In this document: positions 27,301 through 37,800 of the stretch, piece by piece
How the letters are laid out: every line of letters starts with the position of its first letter
Position numbering within the stretch: the stretch's first letter is position 1
From: Dipylidium caninum
Taxonomy: Eukaryota > Platyhelminthes > Cestoda > Cyclophyllidea > Dipylidiidae
Assembly (NCBI GenBank): GCA_017562135.1
Contig: QEYB01001312.1
Coordinates: 806,001-870,000, forward strand
Direction: 5' to 3'
Length of the DNA: 64,000 nucleotides
Notes under the pieces: generated by a model
What the model saw: only the letters and a program-made list of their open reading frames with translations
Databases searched by the model: none
Told to the model about the DNA's origin: nothing
Translations under genes and position numbers: made by a program

Positions 27301-30156
27301 CAAGGTCAAAACCCAAAAGTTTAATTCCTAGTTCTACTTGAAGTAAGAAATTAAACGCACAAAAGTTATCGGAAACTTAAATTTAATAAACCCACAACTT
27401 ATAATAGAATATCGATAGTTGACCACAATGACATTATAAAAGTGAAATAAGGAGGCAGAAATTGCGTAGACAGGTTGATCTACTTATGAGTTTGCTAACT
27501 TGATGGATCGTGATTGAACCGATCAAATCCTTCCTTTCAGAAGACGTTATATCACCTAAACTGCTAGGTAGAGCGACTACGGTTTGGAAAAAAAGGTTTG
27601 ACTCCAAAACTAAGTGTGCAAAAAAGTGCGGTTACGCAGTAAATACTGATCCTCAGAAAAGAGATGTGGCGATCATACTTTGACCTATTCTCTCCTGTGG
27701 CCACATTAGGGGACGAGAAAAATCGAAATTAGGGGACGAGAAAAATCGAAAACATACATCGACTTTCCGAGGGGTTCCGTTGTGTCGCCGGCCAGCGATT
27801 TCCATGTCAATAAATTTGATTCGCTTCTCCCGTACCAAATCGTCGATAATGCGAGCAAGGGATTTCCGATCCATCCGTCCCTTAAGACCTTTCGCCTCCT
27901 CATGTGCCCAGATACGCGTACGCAAATCAACGAGGGAAGGGAAGACCTTGTGAACATCTAAGCTCTCCAAAATAAAAAGCTTCCGCTGTTGACGCTGGTT
28001 GCCTATAAGTATGCGAAATAAAGGAACCGATGATATATGATAGTCCCAGTAGATACAGTTGACCTTAACAATGTATAACTCCCATAACTAAAGTGTGTTG
28101 AAAAGTAATAAGTAAATTGAAAAACTAAATTTGAGAGGAAATTAATGACAACGATAAACAGAACTCACGAACAGAAATTAGACTAGTAGCCATTGATTCT
28201 GTAAGTCAAATAAAAAAGTGTTTAGATTCAGATGTGTTATAAATAGGAAAGCTGAAGGATAAAATTTCAGACCTTCCTGTGCCTTTTGCAATTCCATCGA
28301 CTCCTTCTCGGTAATGTATCTTCTACTAAAAACAAGAATCACGATCATTTAACAGAAACAGATGACAGTACGTTCTACAGAAACGCAACATACACCAGAG
28401 AAAACGTAGTACCCACTGAAACTTTTGAAGTGATTAGCTTCCCGATACCGGCAATAGCATCTGCATATCGAGAGACGAGTTTGTGTGACGTGTTGAAGTG
28501 CACAGCCAGTTGGGAGTTCGGCTTATCTTCGGAATCACATAAAAATCGACAGATCTGCACACAAAATGACTCCTCACCATTCACTCGAGGTGCATCTAAA
28601 GTAGTGGATAACAAATACGATTTACTAGGTTTTAATGTTATGTATATAGGTAAGAGAAGAACTAACAGTAAGGAGCAGAAGCGAACGTGTCAGTTTCCCC
28701 TCCTGCAGCCAATCCTTCGCCGTCTCCATCTCCTATGAGAGGCTCATCCAACACTAAGGCGTTATCAGCTTGTGGCTCTTCGGACATATGCACAATAGAA
28801 TCCGGTCTACTACCTCGATCTATGTGTGCCTCAATCATGTATTTTTCAACATCGAAAGGGTGATGCAAGTAGATTACTGCCGCTTCGCGCACGTAGCGTC
28901 GACCAGTGGATTCTGGCATGGACGAGGATGTAGGAATTGCATCAAGATTGCTCAAATCTAAGGCTTCTTTCCGAAGCATTTCCGCACACACCTCACCAGA
29001 ATCACCGTCTGAGGGGTTGATCAGACCACATGCAGTCCCGAAGGGAACATGAATTACCTTTAGACACCCCTGCTGAACGCCAAACTTGACGATACGCATG
29101 AAGGAACGCCGTCCCATTGAGAACTTCTAAAAAAGTTTAAAAAGTAATACAATGCTGAGTTAAAACAACAGTTAAATGGGAGGATTACCTGACGTATCGT
29201 GTACGGCAGCATCATCTTAGTTGGTGTTTCTGAGAGAAATTGGGAGATCTTTTCCATGACTATCGCCAACGGATAAGTGAGCGGCCTGAAGAAGCGAAAA
29301 CTGTGCAACAGGGTGGTTCGCCGCATAGTTTTCCGCAAGGAATCGTGAGTGATAAAAGGCTGGAAACAGGAATGAAATGAAGTGTTCTGTATACTTGAGA
29401 CTTAATTAAGCCATCAGCACTGAAGACTTTGCGTATATAAAACACAGTAGAAGAGGATTCGCCGTAAGACAAAATTCCATCATGACCAGAAATGGGGATC
29501 CCATTATATCTCGATCTAATAAGCACATATTAGATAGGAACTCGAACAGGTTAAATCGCCATAAGCAGCGACCAACTTTGCGATCAATTCCAAGATAAGG
29601 TAAAGTTTGGCGTTAATTGAGGAATGAAGCGTCTCAGATCCGGTTAGAAAAAATGTACGAAGAGGTTGCGAGGCAACAACAACCAAGCGATCTCCCCAAC
29701 TGACAGAAAATAAATAGGAAAAAGGACCAACCGTCGGATAGCCTCTTCATATTTTAAGCCGTCAGAAGTAACTTCAGAAGTAACACATTGACGGACTTTA
29801 AAATCAGCACAGGAACCATATACATTGCGTGAATCCACAGGAAAAACTTTTTTCTCAACTGAAGGGACCTAAAAAGTGACGAAACAAATATGATTTACAG
29901 ACACATTTTGAAAGCCATCCTCAAGACTTTCAAACCTGTCGAAATACACATAAGGAGGAGGATCAGTATTCCGGACGAAAAAGTCAAAATTTTTAAAACG
30001 CTTTATCTTGTCCCACAAAAACCCTTTCGTCTCAGCATCCAATGACAAGGGAAAGCAAACAAGTGGTTCTTGCAAAGTATTCCACAGGTGAGTGATAGGA
30101 ATTCCATCCAAACCAGCAGCACAAATTTCATCCCTGACAATATTTAAATAGTGCAT
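12390..30156 (-). CDS. GTF3C1: GTF3C1 / TFIIIC220, largest B-box-binding subunit of TFIIIC
   Basis: TFIIIC220 binds the B box of tRNA genes and recruits TFIIIB and RNA polymerase III. Start at 30156: MHYLNIVRDEICAAGLDGIP with PLSLDAETKGFLW matches the animal N-terminus. First exons are 29905-30156, 29732-29868 and from 29699 (WGDRLVVVASQPLR), joined by a 36-nt (or 30-nt) and a 32-nt intron, then SRYNGIP near 29510. Further anchors, descending: MEKISQFLSETPTK (~29240); KFSMGRRSFMRIVKFGVQQG (~29090); IDDLVREKRIKF and GTPRKVD (~27800) spliced to LKLVCHPS (~26890); RRRCLLHKFLFYLLYELP (~26540); FHDLIQVMPMGLFLAL (~26060); VDVDGYWLNLRAILLYTPYG (~25080); a basic Arg/Lys region (~23700); SANT-like RASWSKLEDQL (~23000); VIVRDILHEYFP (~22820); EWLVVKHDF (~18040); LEFIFAGGDLGKTFHQLQ (~16700); VHWAHLRLWLVHVKDY (~14850). 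The C-terminal exon (12390-12690) is assigned more weakly. Several exons between anchors are not resolved. A dispersed repeat lies in an intron at 15560-16225. Confidence 0.82.
12700..14600. other. Probable intron or unresolved 3' part of GTF3C1
   Basis: About 1.9 kb without an exon I can defend. Open frames on both strands (13551-13982 minus, 13231-13413 plus) have no GTF3C1-like or other family motif. The plus-strand frames are lysine-rich because of A-rich DNA. One or more C-terminal exons of GTF3C1 may be hidden here, since the link between the 14.6-14.9 kb exon and the 12.4-12.7 kb exon is not established. Confidence 0.35.
15560..16225 (+). repeat. Dispersed repeat copy A, inside a GTF3C1 intron
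   Basis: This segment recurs in inverted orientation at 44946-45640 with roughly 94% identity by eye over its last 200 bases. Both copies stop matching just after a shared CTCTGTGAAAA. It carries an open frame with the cysteine/histidine pattern HNTC-GNHF-C-ADC followed by DHICATKC, then a proline run and an arginine-rich tail ending RRPFVRSADTTSQLGLPD. Copy A lacks about 5 bases near 15814 relative to copy B, so the upstream CSFFSC cysteines are out of frame here. No terminal repeats or target-site duplications could be established. It is oriented opposite to GTF3C1 transcription. Confidence 0.75.
15673..15713 (+). repeat. CCTC/CTCA simple repeat
   Basis: A pure pyrimidine run of CTCC units changes to three CTCA units. 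It sits inside the dispersed repeat. The corresponding place in copy B (about 45455-45520 on the opposite strand) has GGGA/GAGG-type repeats, so the tract belongs to the repeat family and has expanded or shrunk between copies. Confidence 0.6.
27706..27751 (-). repeat. 23-bp perfect tandem duplication next to a GTF3C1 splice donor
   Basis: A 23-base unit beginning TTAGGGGACGAG occurs twice in direct succession (27706-27728 and 27729-27751). On the minus strand it lies a few bases after the GTATGT donor following GTPRKVD, so it lengthens that intron rather than the protein. The exon beyond, beginning LKLVCHPS near 26900, is in frame with it. Confidence 0.7.
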
Positions 30157-31959
30157 AACAGGAACACCAAATAACGTTGAGCGGCACAAAAGTGATAGGC
30201 TCAAAGCAAATTAGCAGAAATTAATTACAAAATATGTGGATAGGCTGTTATTATTGAAACAACAATGGACAAAGCAAAATTAATAATCATTTGTGAATGT
30301 ATCGCGTGAGTCATACAAAGCGAAGGGACAAGATAAAAGTAAAAGTAGAGAGATAAAAAAACATTACTGAAAAAAAGCACAAAAACCACGCGTACAAAAA
30401 CGGCTCATTATGGCCAATAACACTGACCAATTTAAAACCACAAGAAAGAGACCGTAAATTAAGAAGGGTGACGCTTCCACAAATCGAGGTACTCTGTTGA
30501 CATTCCACTTCCACTCCGCAGTTGTCGACCATAGTCGAGCGCTTAGCCGCCAGACCCGTTGAACAATGCTGTAGGGTTTGAGGCACAATCGCCAACCCAT
30601 TCACTTACAATACAATTAACGTAAAGGCAGCACATTCCCTGCTATCCACCTAGCACACCCGTTGAACGTACTCCGCACGGGGACTAACTACTCTTCTACA
30701 CTATGACATGGATGGGTACGATGCCCGCGAAGGCCCTTGTGAATGAGCATCTGCGAGGCGCACTATGAACGATGTTGGGGGCAGGTGAGCGAATAGTCCC
30801 AAAGATTCGCGTATGGGTGTTCTACAGTGTGCGGCCTCTGAGGCCTTAGCCCACGTTTTTGGGGCGTTCTGCCTCATTCGCCTAGGTCCCCGAGAGTGTA
30901 GATGTATCTAATGAGGCAGTGGTGGCCTAAAAGAGACATTAAACAGTTACGCTCATGCGTCTGCAGAATGCTGTAATTGTTCCTGTTTACGATCGGTAGT
31001 GGTCAGCCGTTTCGATTTTGGTGTGTAGGGGTTCGCGGTCCTGCTCGCCTTGGTTCGATGATAATAAGTCCATTTATTAAATCAACTTGTGACGAAGTGA
31101 TGAATGGTTTTTAGTCAAGCTTGTAATAACATCTTTAGGCTATTTGTGCGCGGGTGAGAATTGCCTTTCAATCGCGCATCTCTCGCGGTTATTTACGTTT
31201 GCCTCAAGATGAAAATTGGCATTACCCCATATCACCATCACTGTGTTCCACAAAGCATGCCGATTAGTGATACAGGATTTCTCGTTATAATCCATAATAG
31301 TAATTATGGGTGCAGCCAATATTACTCTAGCAAACAACAGATCGCATTCTCAATTGGTTGTTTAAATTAGCCCGATCAATTTTTCAACCGTCTCAGTGTA
31401 TTGGTAGCCGCAGCTTTAGGAGTCCCTATTGGAAGATAGAGGCGGACCGCGACTTTCGTCTTATCAATTAGACCTTATCAACGTAAGTGTTGTGTGCTTT
31501 GTGCATCCCGATTCCTGAAGGCGACAATTCGACTAAATTTCCCAACCCGTGCTAAACTCACGACTTCCGTGTGTCGATGTCTGATTAACTTATTCTGCAG
31601 TAGGATTCGATTCCACCCAGTTACCGCACTCGTTGTGTTCATTTTCGGGCGAATAGCACCTTGGATGGGTGAAGGTATGTAACTCTCGGTACTGGGAGTT
31701 CGTTTCCTTCTAACGCTGACACCCTCCTTTGGTGACAATGTGTAAGCCAATCATTTGCTCAAAAGACGGTTTATAAATTCCCTTTCCCAGTAAGCATCGA
31801 GTGTTCCGGCCCCATATCCTGCCTTTGGCGCTGAATATCCCAGCCGATCCATTATCTTCTCCATTCAGTTGTTAGTTGAGGACTTATCGGTGCGCCTGTG
31901 TCTCGTAGGATGCCGAGTCTCCTTTTTCAACAGACTTGCATTCTCTCTGTGCAGAGAAA
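30157..31959. promoter_or_regulatory. Bidirectional intergenic region between GTF3C1 and NF-YB
   Basis: The starts of GTF3C1 (30156, minus) and NF-YB (31960, plus) face away from each other across about 1.8 kb. CCAAT elements occur at about 31314, 31354 (inverted) and 31745-31753. Positions 30468 onward belong to the left arm of the large inverted repeat, so most of this region is copied at 37609-39072. That second copy lacks the GTF3C1 start and coding exons. A 90-codon minus-strand frame at 31478-31750 is kept in both arms but has no motif and is not called a gene. Confidence 0.5.
31745..31753 (+). promoter_or_regulatory. CCAAT box (NF-Y motif) upstream of NF-YB
   Basis: AGCCAATCA is the full NF-Y consensus and lies about 210 bp before the NF-YB start codon. 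It is preserved in the other arm as TGATTGGCT at 37815-37823. The more distal CCAAT copies near 31314 and 31354 are mutated in the other arm. Confidence 0.5.
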
Positions 31960-33698
31960 ATGAACAATATATCTGACAACCAAGGCGACGAGTCTGCCTA
32001 CCAAGATGCAAGTTACTACGGCACTATTGATAGCTCCTTGGCCGACGCGGATGCTGACTATTCAACTGCAGAAATCGAGCAAAGGTCGCCCCTGCGCGAG
32101 CAGGATCGGTTCTTGCCGATCGCCAACGTCTCCAAAATAATGAAGAGGGCGATACCTTCAAATGGCAAGGTGGCTAAGGATGCGAAGGAATGTGTTCAGG
32201 AGTGTGTTTCAGAGTTTATTAGCTTCATTACGAGCGAGTAAGTGTCGATTTTGCTGCTGGTGACTTGTGCTAGAGCCGCTGAGCGTTGCCAGAATGAGAA
32301 GCGAAAAACCATTAACGGAGAAGACCTCCTTTGGGCTATGAATGCTTTGGGTTTCGAGAATTATGTTGAGCCTTTAAAAACTTTTTTGGTGAAATATAGA
32401 GATGTAAGTTCTGAAGTCATTCTATTCTGCCACTGTTCATGCTCATTGTCTTTCGGACTGCAATCATTGTTTAGCATTGCATCACGTATGCGCAACGTTT
32501 TTATTCCACTCTAACCCCACAGTGATCTATTTGGTTTAGGATATATGCGTAGATTTGGTAAATAAAACCTGTTTTGTTTTTCCTCCTCTACTATTTCGAT
32601 TGAATGACCCGTGTAAAGCCTTTAACACGCCCCCCTTTGTGTATATCCATGATGAATGTACGTTGACTTATTTATTTCGAGTATCTCTTTAAATAAAAGG
32701 TTTTTTATGTCATTTACACTCAATGATGCTTGACGTGTCTGCATATGCTTTTATTAGTCCCCACCCAACTCTCTCCGTTATTCGTGGCATTCAATGTACG
32801 AAGTAAATATAATGTGGCGGAAGTGAATGGCAAGGGGAAAAGTAGTTTACCTGATCGCTGAGTCATTGACCCTGGCGAATAACAGTGGTTGCCAAGACAG
32901 GGTTTTTCAAGTAGATATGCAAATTTTGTACTTGCTTCTCCGCAGGCCATCAAGATCGATTCGAGCATTATCAATTCGTCGGCGGAGCTGGCGGCTACTC
33001 TACAACAGCAACAGCAACAACAACAACATCCTCACCATACTGGCACAGTGATAGTCGCTGCTCCGACGAATCTTCTCAATACTGCGGCGGCAGCTGCGGC
33101 GATTAGTCAGCGCCAGGTGACTTTGAACGGCGCCTCTGCGGTGCCAGCAGCCACGACCATTGAGGTACAGGGTGCGGCGGGCACCGAAGTAAAGCAGGTT
33201 GTTGCAGCAACCCTTGAGGGGGGAGAACTCAAACCGGCCACCGCCACCGGCGCTACTGCTGGTGCTCCCACCCATCTTACCATGGCCTCCACTGCCACCG
33301 GACAAACCTTTTTAGTTCCCTTCTCCGGTCAGGTAATTAACGCATCTCCTCTCTCGAGTATTTAGTCCGGGAAGGCCTTTGGGTAACAGTCTTTTTCAGA
33401 TAGTGTGTAATCAACTTGGCTCACCTTGACTGCAATTCGAGGTGTGCTAATAACGTTTTGCGCAGGGTTTTACCTATTGCCCTTTCGGATCGTGGGATTA
33501 ACAGTTAAAGTAGTGTAAAGGAGGGAGCAGTTGTGCGAATTGACGAGTAGTTTCTCATAGTAAAAGCGTTTGTACTGAGGAAAAGGGCAATGTGGGTTGA
33601 TTGTCGTTTGGCTTCCATATTTAATTTCTTAACCTCTTTTCTTATTATAGGTGGCCATTGTCAACGGTAATACCGTTGTCACGTCGGCAACAACCTAG
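31960..33698 (+). CDS. NFYB: NF-YB, histone-fold subunit of the CCAAT-binding factor NF-Y (copy A)
   Basis: NF-YB pairs with NF-YC through a histone fold, and with NF-YA binds CCAAT boxes in promoters. Exons: 31960-32237, 32274-32403, 32946-33332, 33651-33698. The core is nearly invariant: [60 protein letters not shown] and [18 protein letters not shown]. Exons 1 and 2 join across a 36-nt intron inside the histone fold at TSEAAERC. Exon 3 encodes a glutamine run (33003-33030) and an Ala/Thr/Val-rich region like the activation domain of NF-Y subunits. The last exon adds [15 protein letters not shown]. Start: first ATG, with CTCTGTGCAG ending 8 bases upstream as a possible cis- or trans-splice acceptor. 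All frames are intact. Confidence 0.93.
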
Positions 33699-34755
33699 AC
33701 GGATTTACGTGTTTCTGTTTTTTTGCCTTGGCTTGGTAGAAGATGCCCACATTCCCCCCACCGTTTCCTCCCAAATTGTCCTCCTTTGTGAGAGGGGAGT
33801 GGAGACTGAAAAGTTGTGGGTGTTTTCTGCCAAGTTGAGGCCAAAACCAGATATAAGTGAGCGAAATTGTGCGCGCGTACATCATGATGAGTTGTTGTGA
33901 ATATTCTATTCTTTTGCTACAAACTCATCCGTATATCGAACGCACACACCCTGTGTCCCTCCTCTGCACTTTATTGTATCATTTTTCCACTCTGCCCTCT
34001 CCCTTCTTTTTACACAACTTCTCCGTGTTTGTCTTATCCAATGGCTATGTTTGTAAATGTTTCTCTCTTTTCGGCTATTGTAACTTCTCTACCGCCTTGT
34101 TGTAGCTTTTTCATGATTTGAGGCGCCTGGTGGTTGGTGGGTCCTTCGGACACGTAAAGCCTCGAACTACTTTACGCGTAACCCAAGAGGGTCGAGGCGT
34201 TGACGTCACCAGTCGCAAGCTATCGCCTTATATCAAGCGACATGCCGGCATCCTACGTCGGTAATCCGGGTGGTGCGCTGTTGGCAGTGTTCGGCGCGTT
34301 TGGGGATGAAGCGGTTAGCGAGAGGGGGAAGTCTGGCCGTTGCGCGGGTGTTGAGTCCGGTTTCGCAGGGCCTGCAGCGAGCGGTTAGAGGTTTGAGCGA
34401 GCGTCACTTGCCGCTTTGGGTGATAATGTGAGTTGTCGCCGAACGCTGGTACTCTTACGTAGCGTTAAAAGTGGCGTCACGCTGAGGTCACGTGCGGGCC
34501 GGAATGACAAGTGGGGTGATTGGATTGCGTGCTGTCGCATGCAGCACAGGCATCGGGACATCGGATCTCGGCTGCGATTGACACGTTGGGTGAGTGGGGT
34601 AGATGGGGTGGGTGTGTGAGTGGTGCCGATTTACTTGGTGTAAGCATTGTAGGAGCGTGTGGCCGCGTAACTCTGAGCGATGTCACTCACTTGAGAGGTG
34701 AAGTGTGTGGAATGTTGACAGATCTAGGAAAATTTATCGGTCAACAAGCAGATAT
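33699..34755. other. 3' flank of NF-YB copy A, left inner arm
   Basis: No gene is recognised. Open frames such as 33897-34121 and 34416-34619 reappear in the right arm only because the DNA is duplicated, and in several places the arms differ by indels that break them. Presumed 3' untranslated and intergenic sequence. Confidence 0.5.
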
Positions 34756-34800
34756 TTTACTCAATTGCAAAGCTTTTTGTGGAGGAGCGCGTTTGCACAC
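34756..34800. other. Spacer (loop) at the centre of the inverted repeat
   Basis: 45 bases separate AGCAGATAT (34747-34755) from its reverse complement ATATCTGCT (34801-34809). The innermost ~30 bases of each arm align only with small gaps. A further complementary block (GACAGATCTAGGAAAAT and its reverse complement) follows outward. This geometry would allow a very long hairpin. Confidence 0.85.
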
Positions 34801-37800
34801 ATATCTGCTTTTTACAACCGATATCGTGCAATTTTCCTAGATCTGTCAACATTCACACACTTCACCTCTCAAGTGAGTGACATCGCTCAGAGTTACGCGG
34901 CCACACGTCTCCTACAATGCTTACCACCAGTAAATCGGCACCACTCACACACCCACCCCATCTACCCCACTCACCCAACGTGTCAATCGCAGCCGAGATC
35001 CGATGTCCCGATGCCTGTGCTGCATGCGACAGCACGCAATCCAATCACCCCACTTGTCATTCCGGCCCGCACGTGACCTCAGCGTGACGCCACTTTTAAC
35101 GCTACGTAAGAGTACCAGCGTTCGGCGACAACTCACATTATCACCCAAAGCGGCAAGTGACGCTCGCTCAAACCTCTAACCGCTGTAGGCCCTACGAAAC
35201 CGGACTCAACACCCGCGCAACGGCCAGACTTTCCCCCCTCTCGCTAACCACTTCATCCCCAACGCGCCGAACACTGCCAACAGCGCACCACCCGGATTAC
35301 CGACGTAGGATGCCGGCATGTCGCTTGATATAAGGCGATAGGTCGCAACTGGTGACGTCAACGCCTCGATCCCTCTTGGCTTACGGGTCGTAAAGTAGCT
35401 CGAGGTCTTTACGTGTCCGAAGGACCCACCAACCACCAGACTCCTCAAATCATGAAAAAAGCTACCACAAGGCGGTAGAGAAGTTACAATAGCCGAAAAG
35501 AGAGAAACATTTACAAACATAGCCATTGGATAAGACAAACACGGAGAAGTTGTGTAAAAAGAAGGGAGAGGGCAGAGTGGAAAAATGATACAATAAAGTG
35601 CAGAGGAGGGACACAGGGTGTGTGCGTTCGATATACGGATGAGTTTGTAGCAAAAGAATAGAATATTCACAACAACTCATCATGATGTACGCGCGCACAA
35701 TTTCGCTCACTTATATCTGGTTTTGGCCTCAACTTGGCAGAAAACACCCACAACTTTTCAGTCTCCACTCCCCTCTCACAAAGGAGGACAATTTGGGAGG
35801 AAACGGTGGGGGGAATGTGGGGCATCTTCTACCAAGCCAAGGCAAAAAAACAGAAACACGTAAATCCGTCTAGGTTGTTGCCGACGTGACAACGGTATTA
35901 CCGTTGACAATGGCCACCTATAATAAGAAAAGAGGTTAAGAAATTAAATATGGAAGCCAAACGACAATCAACCCACATTGCCCTTTTCCTCAGTACAAAC
36001 GCTTTTACTATGAGAAACTACTCGTCAATTCGCACAACTGCTCCCTCCTTTACACTACTTTAACTGTTAATCCCACGATCCGAAAGGGCAATAGGTAAAA
36101 CCCTGCGCAAAACGTTATTAGCACACCTCGAATTGCAGTCAAGGTGAGCCAAGTTGATTACACACTATCTGAAAAAGACTGTTACCCAAAGGCCTTCCCG
36201 GACTAAATACTCGAGAGAGGAGATGCGTTAATTACCTGACCGGAGAAGGGAACTAAAAAGGTTTGTCCGGTGGCAGTGGAGGCCATGGTAAGATGGGTGG
36301 GAGCACCAGCAGTAGCGCCGGTGGCGGTGGCCGGTTTGAGTTCTCCCCCCTCAAGGGTTGCTGCAACAACCTGCTTTACTTCGGTGCCCGCCGCACCCTG
36401 TACCTCAATGGTCGTGGCTGCTGGCACCGCAGAGGCGCCGTTCAAAGTCACCTGGCGCTGACTAATCGCCGCAGCTGCCGCCGCAGTATTGAGAAGATTC
36501 GTCGGAGCAGCGACTATCACTGTGCCAGTATGGTGAGGATGTTGTTGTTGTTGCTGTTGCTGTTGTAGAGTAGCCGCCAGCTCCGCCGACGAATTGATAA
36601 TGCTCGAATCGATCTTGATGGCCTGCGGAGAAGCAAGTACAAAATTTGCATATCTACTTGAAAAACCCTGTCTTGGCAACCACTGTTATTCGCCAGGGTC
36701 AATGACTCAGCGATCAGGTAAACTACTTTTCCCCTTGCCATTCACTTCCGCCACATTATATTTACTTCGTACATTGAATGCCACGAATAACGGAGAGAGT
36801 TGGGTGGGGACTAATAAAAGCATATGCAGACACGTCAAGCATCATTGAGTGTAAATGACATAAAAAACCTTTTATTTAAAGAGACACTCGAAATAAATAA
36901 GTCAACGTACATTCATCATGGATATACGCAAAGAGGGGCGTGTTAAAGGCTTTACACGGGTCATTTAATCGAAATAGTAGAGGAGGAAAAACAAAAACAG
37001 GTTTTATTTACCAAATCTACGCATGTATCCTAAACCAAATAGATCACTGTGGGGTTAGAGTGGAATAAAAACGTTGCGCATACGTGATGCAATGCCAAAC
37101 AATGATTGCAGTCCGAAAGACAATGAGCATGAACAGTCGCAGAATAGAATGACTTCAGAACTTACATCTCTATATTTCACCAAAAAAGTTTTAAAGGCTC
37201 AACATAATTCTCGAAACCCAAAGCATTCATAGCCCAAAGGAGGTCTTCTCCGTTAATGGTTTTTCGCTTCTCATTCTGGCAACGCTCAGCGGCTCTAGCA
37301 CAAGTCACCAGCAGCAAAATCGACACTTACTCGCTCGTAATGAAGCTAATAAACTCTGAAACACACTCCTGAACACATTCCTTCGCATCCTTAGCCACCT
37401 TGCCATTTGAAGGTATCGCCCTCTTCATTATTTTGGAGACGTTGGCGATCGGCAAGAACCGATCCTGCTCGCGCAGGGGCGACCTTTGCTCGATTTCTGC
37501 AGTTGAATAGTCAGCATCCGCGTCGGCCAAGGAGCTATCAATAGTGCCGTAGTAACTTGCATCTTGGTAGGCAGACTCGTCGCCTTGGTTGTCAGATATA
37601 TTGTTCATTTTCTCTGCACAGAGAGAATGCAAGTCTGTTGAAAAAGGAGACTCGGCATCCTACGAGACACAGGCGCACCGATAAGTCCTCAACTAACAAC
37701 TGAATGGAGAAGATAATGGGTCGGCTGGGATATTCAGCGCCAAAGGCAGGATATGGGGCCGGAACACTCGATGCTTACTGGGAAAGGGAATTTATAAACC

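Larger units (their letters stand above)
30468..34755 (+). repeat. Left arm of an ~8.6 kb inverted repeat
   Basis: Reading inward, this arm is the reverse complement of 34801-39072. It contains the NF-YB gene and most of its upstream region. The match starts near 30468 (GGGTGACG in both arms) and runs to AGCAGATAT at 34747-34755. The NF-YB coding exons are almost identical between arms. The segment from about 33900 to 34750 carries scattered substitutions and small indels. The segment 30468-31370 is clearly more diverged (about 80-85% by eye). Confidence 0.9.

Noticed and set aside
30311..30604. Overlapping minus-strand frames just upstream of the GTF3C1 start as an extra N-terminal exon
   Set aside because: The protein beginning at 30156 already aligns with the family N-terminus, and no donor joining these frames to it is evident.
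31478..31750. 90-codon minus-strand frame kept in both arms (also 37818-38090)
   Set aside because: Conservation is explained by the inverted duplication. It sits in the NF-YB upstream region and matches no family.
34416..35148. Identical small open frames in both inner palindrome arms that look like a conserved protein
   Set aside because: They are identical because the DNA is duplicated. There is no splice context or family motif, and the arms differ by indels nearby.
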